From NCBI RefSeq assembly GCF_018882245.1, contig NZ_JACVOV010000001.1, positions 186,001 to 250,000 of the forward strand: 64,000 bases of DNA, written 5' to 3'. Shown here in pieces: positions 58,882 to 64,000 of the stretch; position 1 is the first letter of the stretch, and the number at the start of each line of letters is the position of its first letter. The stretch is from Polynucleobacter sp. AP-Capit-er-40B-B4. GTDB taxonomy: Bacteria; Pseudomonadota; Gammaproteobacteria; Burkholderiales; Burkholderiaceae. The notes under the pieces were generated by a model. That model made no database searches, had not been told where the DNA came from, and worked only from the letters and a program-made list of their open reading frames with translations. The translations under genes were made by a program, and so were the position numbers.

Positions 58882-60558
58882 TCAGAGTGGTTTAACAGAG
58901 CCGCCAACTACCTTGGCACCAAACTCTTTTTCTAATTGCTGAATAAAAGGATCGGCTGCAATCATTTGCTCAGCGTTCATTCTTTTCTCTTGATGAATCT
59001 GGGCATCAACCTTAGCAACAGTCTTGCCTTCTACCTCACCCTTCTCAATCACGATCTTCACTGGCTTACCAAAGTGTGCAGTCAGTGCATCACATAAACG
59101 ACCAACAGATGCTTCTGAAGCAAGCTGAGGCATTGGCGTCACAATCGTTGCACGCACTCCAGCCGCTGAGTCATTCCAATCTTGTAACTCCGTCTGAAAT
59201 GCTAACTGCTGCACTAAGCCTTTTACTGGCAGCTGACGCATCAATGCATGCCAATCAGGGCGCTCGGCTGAGTTGCCTGCAGCAGCAACGGGGGCTGAAG
59301 TAGCAGTTGACGGTGCTGGAGCTGGTGCTGGAGCTGTAGAGGCAGCTTTTGCCGCCGGAGCAGGAGCAGCTGTTCTGGCCGCTGGTACAGCAGGTGCTGG
59401 GCGAGCAGTATTTGCTGGTGGGGCCGAGGGTGCTGGAGATGAACTACCGCTTCCACCATTGCCCGGACGAAACGCCAACATGCGCAAGAGCGTCATGGCA
59501 AAGCCGGTTTGCTCATCTGGCGCAAGTGATAAATCTGGGCGACTAGTAATCGTAATTTGGTAGAAGAGTTGTGCTTCTTCTTTTGTTAACTGACCTGCCA
59601 AGCGTCGAATCTCGCCTGCTTCTGGCCAATCATCCAATACAGATTCAGGGACAACTTGCGCTGCTGCAATCTTTTGCAACAAGCTTGAGAGATCTTGCAA
59701 TGCTAATGAGAAAGACATGCTGCGCTCACCCATTTCATTCGCGACTGCGAGCAGGCTTGCGCCATCTTTAGCAATTAAGCAATCGAGAATACGAATGAGA
59801 TAAGCATCATCCAATGTGCCGAGCATGCCGCGCACAGATTCTTCAGTCACTTTGCCGGCGGCGTAAGCAATCGCTTGGTCTGTGAGCGATAAGGCATCAC
59901 GCATAGAGCCTTGGGCCGCCTTAGCTAAGACACGTAAGGCGTTGACTTCGTATTCGACTTTTTCTGAGGCGAGTACTTTCTCCAAATGCTCAACGATCAG
60001 CGGTACTGGCATTTGCTTGAGATTGAACTGCAAACAACGAGACAAAATGGTTACTGGGATCTTTTGTGGATCGGTTGTAGCCAAAATAAATTTGACGTGC
60101 TCTGGAGGTTCTTCCAAAGTTTTAAGCATGGCATTAAAAGCATGATTGGTGAGCATGTGCACCTCGTCAATCATGTAAACCTTATAACGACCATTGCTTG
60201 GTGCGTAAGCTGCCTTTTCTAGCAGGGCAGCAATATCATCAACACCACGATTACTTGCAGCATCCATCTCGATATAGTCAACAAAGCGACCGGCATCGAT
60301 TTCCATGCAAGCTGGACACTTTCCGCATGGCTCTGAAGTCATCTTGCCGGATCCATCGGATCCCGTGCAATTGAGGGCTTTCGCCATAATTCGGGCAATG
60401 GTGGTCTTGCCTACTCCACGGGTACCCGTAAATAGCCAAGCGTGATGCAGACGACCTTGGTCTAGAGCATGGGTTAGCGCCTTAACCACATGGTCTTGGC
60501 CAACTAATTCAGAGAAGGTTTTGGGGCGCCACGAACGGGCCAATGCCAATGCTGTCAT
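58882..60558 (-). CDS. dnaX: DNA polymerase III subunit gamma/tau
   Basis: Clamp-loader ATPase. Walker A GTRGVGKTT (~45-53), zinc cysteines C64, C78, C81 and C84, Walker B YMIDEVHML, and SRCLQF sensor region. An Ala/Pro-rich linker (~375-435) leads to the C-terminal domain. At 558 residues it is a tau-sized protein. I saw no AAAAAAG-type slippery run in the linker, so the programmed frameshift giving gamma in E. coli has no visible signal here. Its start lies 31 bases from the 4.5S RNA gene, which points the other way. Confidence 0.96.
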   Translation of the reverse strand: MTALALARSWRPKTFSELVGQDHVVKALTHALDQGRLHHAWLFTGTRGVGKTTIARIMAKALNCTGSDGSGKMTSEPCGKCPACMEIDAGRFVDYIEMDAASNRGVDDIAALLEKAAYAPSNGRYKVYMIDEVHMLTNHAFNAMLKTLEEPPEHVKFILATTDPQKIPVTILSRCLQFNLKQMPVPLIVEHLEKVLASEKVEYEVNALRVLAKAAQGSMRDALSLTDQAIAYAAGKVTEESVRGMLGTLDDAYLIRILDCLIAKDGASLLAVANEMGERSMSFSLALQDLSSLLQKIAAAQVVPESVLDDWPEAGEIRRLAGQLTKEEAQLFYQITITSRPDLSLAPDEQTGFAMTLLRMLAFRPGNGGSGSSSPAPSAPPANTARPAPAVPAARTAAPAPAAKAASTAPAPAPAPSTATSAPVAAAGNSAERPDWHALMRQLPVKGLVQQLAFQTELQDWNDSAAGVRATIVTPMPQLASEASVGRLCDALTAHFGKPVKIVIEKGEVEGKTVAKVDAQIHQEKRMNAEQMIAADPFIQQLEKEFGAKVVGGSVKPL

Positions 60559-60577
60559 GTCTTACATTCTAACAAGC

Positions 60578-60583
60578 TAAAAT
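60578..60583 (+). promoter_or_regulatory. -10 element of the 4.5S RNA promoter
   Basis: TAAAAT (five of six matches to TATAAT) at 60578-60583, seven bases before the predicted RNA start. The -35 region overlaps the dnaX start codon and is only weakly recognisable (CTGTCA or GTCATG, depending on spacing). Confidence 0.55.
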
Positions 60584-60589
60584 GGAATT

Positions 60590-60690
60590 GGATGGGCCTC
60601 CCCGCATGGTGGGTTGGATAACCTGGTCAGGTCGGGAACGAAGCAGCCAAACCCAATTTCTGCCAGTGCCGGGGGTTTGGCTCATCCACC
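60590..60690 (+). ncRNA. ffs: 4.5S signal recognition particle RNA
   Basis: About 101 nt. The conserved apical region GGTCAGGTCGGGAACGAAGC is followed by AGCC and, on the far arm, GTGCCGGG, the SRP domain IV core that binds Ffh. The ends GGATGGGCC and GGCTCATCC pair. It runs divergent from dnaX and convergent with the C59 hydrolase gene, whose stop is about five bases away. Confidence 0.95.
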
Positions 60691-60695
60691 CTATT

Positions 60696-61805
60696 TCAGT
60701 TAACCGGAAACGTTAATTTCGGTTGATTTAGCTTCACTGACTTAATCTCTTTGGCGTTGACGTCTAACTTCTTAAAGTCAAATACATAGATATTGGTGTT
60801 TTCATACATCTTGACGCTATAGGTCATATTCTTATTATTGGCCACGACGCTCCATTCGGTTACTTCGTAACCACCAAGACCACCACCGTAAGGATTGCTT
60901 GCAGGCAATGTTACTGATCCCGGTGGAATATCAAAGCTTCCTAGGATATGCCAAGCAGCATCACCCATTTGCGCAGTTGTAAAACCGGTTGGTACTGAGT
61001 TAGATAAAAACAATGCACGAATAAAACGACTGGTGCTCAAGAAATCACCGGGCATTCCATGTAAGCCAGTACCTGAGCTAGGCGCATCGAAAGTCGCACC
61101 ACGAATTTTCATTTGTGGCTTCTCAACATTAGAAAGATTGACATAGTTACCAATATCACGCAGGTGGTACTCAAACGGTGGATCATTAGTCATGACGGTT
61201 GTTGGATTATCAAAAATCGTCAATTGGCCTTTAACGTACTCCACTACGATGCTTTTGCCATTGGCATCATGGAAGGTGTAATGCACTAGTGGGGTGGCAT
61301 TTCCATAGATTGCAAGCTTGGCGCCATTAACTTTAATCTGCTGTAAGCCCACCTTAATCTCATCCACAGTTGCAAAATTAGATAGTGCATAAGTAAGCAC
61401 TTGAACTGAGTTAATGCTATTGGCAGATTCAGCAGGAGAAACTGCTTGGTATTGAGCGCTATTCGGAAGATTGAGTACGCCACCCATCAAACCTTTTTCA
61501 TTCATGCCATCAACTAACTCTGGCAGACCCAATGGATTCATTCCAGCGACAGCATATTTAGTAGTCCAGCTACGACCAGAACCATATTGACCATCAGTAC
61601 CAATTCCCTTTAATGCGTAGTTCTTTGGAATCGTAATAAGCTCGGACTTTAGTGGCATCCCAAATTCAAGGGTTCGACCATATACAGAACCACCATCGCT
61701 ACCCTTTAGCATGAAGCTAGTACAAGCATTGCTGATTAATGGTGTAAACGCTAACGTGGCAGAAACTGAAGCAGCAAGAATTTGCCTAGTCCATGAATGT
61801 TTCAT
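60696..61805 (-). CDS. Secreted linear-amide C-N hydrolase (choloylglycine hydrolase / penicillin V acylase family)
   Basis: Ntn-type hydrolase of peptidase family C59 (369 residues). A signal peptide ends at SNA, placing Cys28 (NA-CTSFML) as the N-terminal nucleophile after cleavage. GRTLEFG with the conserved Arg, DGMNEKGLMGGVLNL, and YPNS-like NPYGGG are family blocks. Known members hydrolyse bile salts, penicillin V, or acyl-homoserine lactones in Gram-negatives. In a bacterium of this type bile salts are unlikely, so the substrate is uncertain. Confidence 0.88.
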   Translation of the reverse strand: MKHSWTRQILAASVSATLAFTPLISNACTSFMLKGSDGGSVYGRTLEFGMPLKSELITIPKNYALKGIGTDGQYGSGRSWTTKYAVAGMNPLGLPELVDGMNEKGLMGGVLNLPNSAQYQAVSPAESANSINSVQVLTYALSNFATVDEIKVGLQQIKVNGAKLAIYGNATPLVHYTFHDANGKSIVVEYVKGQLTIFDNPTTVMTNDPPFEYHLRDIGNYVNLSNVEKPQMKIRGATFDAPSSGTGLHGMPGDFLSTSRFIRALFLSNSVPTGFTTAQMGDAAWHILGSFDIPPGSVTLPASNPYGGGLGGYEVTEWSVVANNKNMTYSVKMYENTNIYVFDFKKLDVNAKEIKSVKLNQPKLTFPVN

Positions 61806-61876
61806 GTAAATCCCTTTATGTAGACTGTTATCTCAGGAAATTCTAGCTGAATAACCATGCAAAACAATCCAATCAC

Positions 61877-62008
61877 CTAGAAGATTTTCAGAATCCTGAA
61901 AATTCCCCAAATCATCCAAATAATGAGCAAAACTAGGACAGTTCTTGCGTCTAACTGGATCTTAAAGAGACGTAATGTCTTATGAGTGCATTCAACAGAT
62001 ACTTGCAA
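61877..62008 (-). CDS. Candidate 43-residue membrane peptide with an occluded ribosome site
   Basis: A TTG at 62008 is preceded by a strong AGGAGG seven bases upstream. The 43-residue frame ends at a TAG at 61877. The first 24 residues are mixed and basic (VECTHKTLRLFKIQLDAR), then comes a hydrophobic helix with Trp-rich VLLIIWMIWGIFRILKIF to the end, a tail-anchored-like form. This is the main content of the 409-bp gap 61806-62214; the remaining parts of the gap show no other gene. Not matched to any family; support is the ribosome site, frame and hydrophobic tail only. Confidence 0.45.
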   Translation of the reverse strand: MQVSVECTHKTLRLFKIQLDARTVLVLLIIWMIWGIFRILKIF

Positions 62009-62010
62009 AC

Positions 62011-62038
62011 TGAATCCTCCTCTATATAGATGGATTCA
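62011..62038 (-). promoter_or_regulatory. Hairpin pairing into the ribosome site of the 43-residue peptide
   Basis: TGAATCC and GGATTCA form a perfect 7-bp stem around a 14-base loop containing TCTATATAGA. On the RNA of the peptide frame the AGGAGG site sits at the 3' side of the loop and its last GG lies in the stem, so the fold would partly hide it. This is reminiscent of a ribosome-site thermometer or translational switch, but it could also be a DNA dyad for a regulator. Confidence 0.4.
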
Positions 62039-62214
62039 GCGTAGAGACTTTAGGGAGCAATAGGTAGGAATTAGGGGTGAAATGATCGTAAGAAAGCATG
62101 CAACTAGCCAAATTTTTTGCTTATGATTAATTGAATCTGAATGAGCGCCAAACACTCAAATCAGACTCAAGAATCATTGGTAACTATATATCAGCCATCG
62201 CTGGAACAACTAAA

Positions 62215-63204
62215 TTAGTTATTTTTATTCTTGAGCGCTTCTTCAAGCTGATTGATTTTATTTTGCATCGCAGCCATCTTCGCATTCAGAGCGCCAACAT
62301 TTAAGAAGGTTTCATCCGCTACTGGCGCTTTGAGATTATTGCCCCAACCTAACCATGAGGAGTCATACACTTTGACTTTCTTAAAGCCTAAGGTCTTCAG
62401 TACGGTAGCAGTTTCAGCTGCCCTAACACCGCTTTGACAATAGACAACAGTTTCTTTATCAGGATCAAGCTTGGCATACAACTGCTTAAGATCTGTTTGA
62501 TTCTTCAGCGTCATACCTGAGTTATCGGCAACCTGCTTCTTACTTAACTTGATAGCAGTTGCTGGATCCTGCCAATTGTCTTCATAGGGAATGTTAATGG
62601 CATTTGGTATATGCCCGCCCCGAATCGTACGCACATCCTTACCGGAATATTCATCAGGAGTTCTAGCGTCAATAATCTGAACTGATTTAGATTGGGCAAT
62701 CTTGAGCATCTCTTCATTTGTCACCACCAATTGAGGTTGTGCGATGAGTGCTACTGATACCGGAGGCAAAGTTTGGCGTTCTTTTTGAATTGGCAACCCC
62801 GCCTGCTTCCAACCATCAATACCATCGTGGTAGACCTGCGCATTCTTCCCGCCAAAATAGTTAACGGTGTACAAGCCAAAATAGGTGTAAGGATTGCCAC
62901 GTGCTCCATAGACCACAATATCTTTATTGACGTCTAAGCCAGCATTGTTGAAAAGCTTCTGAATTTGCTCCGTGGGAATGTAATCTTCTTTATTGGGGTC
63001 GCGCAGAGTACTGCCGATCTCGCCAATATTGATTGCCCCTGGTATATGGCCTTCTAGGTAGCTCTTCTCATCACGCACATCCCAAATAATTGCGCCACGA
63101 GCAACCGCCTGCTGCACCTGATCTGTTTGAATGATGGTAGTTTTTTGCTGACCATACGCAAGTGAAATGATCGATGTCAGAATGATTGCTAATAATGATC
63201 TCAT
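62215..63204 (-). CDS. Periplasmic tandem-rhodanese sulfurtransferase, first domain inactive
   Basis: Signal peptide (~1-18), then two rhodanese domains (~22-140 and ~155-290), then a short coiled coil (AKMAAMQNKINQLEEALKN). Domain two has the catalytic loop VVYCQSGVRAAE with Cys256. Domain one has VVYGARGNPY at the matching position, so its Cys is lost and it is probably structural. This is the layout of SseA/thiosulfate sulfurtransferases; the donor is not known. It is 65 bases from the SRPBCC gene on the same strand. Confidence 0.88.
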   Translation of the reverse strand: MRSLLAIILTSIISLAYGQQKTTIIQTDQVQQAVARGAIIWDVRDEKSYLEGHIPGAINIGEIGSTLRDPNKEDYIPTEQIQKLFNNAGLDVNKDIVVYGARGNPYTYFGLYTVNYFGGKNAQVYHDGIDGWKQAGLPIQKERQTLPPVSVALIAQPQLVVTNEEMLKIAQSKSVQIIDARTPDEYSGKDVRTIRGGHIPNAINIPYEDNWQDPATAIKLSKKQVADNSGMTLKNQTDLKQLYAKLDPDKETVVYCQSGVRAAETATVLKTLGFKKVKVYDSSWLGWGNNLKAPVADETFLNVGALNAKMAAMQNKINQLEEALKNKNN

Positions 63205-63269
63205 GGGAATTCCTTTGGCTTAATGGAATAAACGATACACCAAGACATTGATTTCGTGAATACTGTTTT

Positions 63270-63836
63270 TTATTTACAGGCGAGAACTACTGAAGGCTTG
63301 TATTGGGCTGCCTTTTGAGCCATAGACTCAAGTCGCTCATACAAATTGTTTTTCATGAAGTACTCAATCACCACCATTGGCACCACAGAATCGAGCTCCA
63401 CCACTGCATCGTATTTAATAATTGCCTTATCCTTATCGGGCATTACCCTCCAGGAACCCTTATAGTACTTGGCATCGCCACTTACCTGTTCAAAGTTTAA
63501 AAGGCGATAAGGCACTTCCGTGTATTCAACTACCGTTTTAAGCTCAATATGAAAAAAGAGGATATCTTCCTCTAAAACCCTACTCACACGAACCTTGTTA
63601 GCAGACCTAGAAAGAATTTTTAAGTCGACTACGCCGGCAATATTTTTAGAGGCTTCATAGTCTGTCAAAAAAGCATATGCATTGCATGGTGCAATCGGAA
63701 CAGAGTAATTCGCATTGATGTGAAAACGACCGTTTGCTGGTTTGATATTGATTTGAATATTAAATGGGTTATTGCTGTCTTGCGCAAAGGCTTGCAGACA
63801 TACAAAACTTAGTATTGAGATTAATATCCATTTCAT
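63270..63836 (-). CDS. Exported SRPBCC (START-like) domain protein
   Basis: A signal peptide (ending at AFA) followed by a ~165-residue alpha/beta helix-grip fold: SVPIAPCNAYAFLTDYEASKNIAGVVDLKIL is the classical SRPBCC start, and YFMKNNLYERLESMAQKA the long C-terminal helix. Such proteins bind lipids or other hydrophobic ligands; a ligand cannot be given. It may be co-transcribed with the rhodanese gene that follows. Confidence 0.72.
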   Translation of the reverse strand: MKWILISILSFVCLQAFAQDSNNPFNIQINIKPANGRFHINANYSVPIAPCNAYAFLTDYEASKNIAGVVDLKILSRSANKVRVSRVLEEDILFFHIELKTVVEYTEVPYRLLNFEQVSGDAKYYKGSWRVMPDKDKAIIKYDAVVELDSVVPMVVIEYFMKNNLYERLESMAQKAAQYKPSVVLACK

Positions 63837-63928
63837 TTATGGATTTTAGAATAAATCTTGTATTTTCAGACGAGCTCTTTGTGCTGTTTTGGTAAAAAGG
63901 AGCTCAATCACCACAGGAATAGCTCACA

Positions 63929-64000
63929 ATGTTGGCTCCTTCATCAGATATGGCCTTTAGCTATAGATTAGTATGCGAGCCAATTTCTTGGTCTACAAGC
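63929..64000 (+). CDS. Possible start of a plus-strand gene (open at window edge)
   Basis: ATG at 63929 opens a frame of at least 24 codons reaching base 64000 (MLAPSSDMAFSYRLVCEP...). An AAAGGAG lies about 27 bases upstream, too far for a normal ribosome site, and an in-frame stop precedes it. Only a weak candidate; the product is not recognisable. Confidence 0.25.
   Translation, partial: MLAPSSDMAFSYRLVCEPISWSTS

Noticed and set aside
59340..59480. Possible programmed frameshift in dnaX
   Set aside because: No A-AAA-AAG-type slippery run with a downstream hairpin was seen in the Ala/Pro-rich linker; tau alone is called.

Overview
The window reads as one continuous stretch of a small-genome betaproteobacterial chromosome, most likely Polynucleobacter (Burkholderiaceae) or a close relative. 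The evidence is moderate GC content, the gene order (rlmN-ispG-hisS-yfgM-bamB-der-hfq-hflX-hflK-hflC-hisZ-purA; surE-pcm-nlpD; dnaX-ybaB-recR; glnA-ntrB-ntrC) and tight packing with many 1-50 bp overlaps. This assignment is inferred from family knowledge, not from a search. No rRNA, CRISPR array, insertion sequence or recognisable prophage was seen.

Layout. 1-4.5 kb: nitrogen control (glnA, ntrB, ntrC, then the start of xth). The glnA upstream region carries two NtrC-type boxes and a -24/-12-like element, yet the NtrC encoded here has substitutions in both its sigma54-contact loop and its Walker B motif. 4.5-9.1 kb: a run of envelope-type genes (beta-propeller, polysaccharide deacetylase variant, fatty acid hydroxylase, EI24 membrane protein, MoaB-like protein). 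9.2-18 kb: hrpA divergent from argA, yggX, a candidate structured small RNA, rpiA, tal, and a CruF-like membrane protein. 18-21.5 kb: rlmB, rnr and tRNA-Leu(CAG). 21.6-27.3 kb: an accessory-looking block (APC permease; MFS, dienelactone hydrolase, DUF4239 and an unknown gene; a small channel-like protein; a papain-like small protein). 27.3-43.7 kb: glcB, then the long housekeeping run purA to ndk. 44-49.6 kb: a Bax-inhibitor-1 protein, rlmD, an exonuclease, nlpD, pcm and surE. 49.6-57.1 kb: a metal-type RND tripartite efflux set preceded by an OprB-like porin. 57.3-60.7 kb: a RelE/ParE-type toxin-antitoxin pair, recR, ybaB, dnaX and the 4.5S RNA. 60.7-64 kb: a secreted Ntn hydrolase, a candidate 43-residue membrane peptide, a periplasmic tandem rhodanese and an SRPBCC protein.

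How parts fit together. NtrB and NtrC would read nitrogen status and control glnA. HflK/HflC form the membrane assembly around FtsH, and Hfq and HflX are RNA- and ribosome-linked factors in the same run. BamB and YfgM act in outer-membrane assembly and secretion. NlpD activates septal amidase. The RND, adaptor and outer-membrane channel genes form one export machine.

The best candidates for undescribed biology are the altered NtrC facing conserved NtrC boxes, the structured RNA at about 15.0-15.16 kb, and the 43-residue membrane peptide whose ribosome binding site lies in a hairpin. The near-leaderless argA promoter overlapping the hrpA start and the possible CTG start of hflX also deserve a look.
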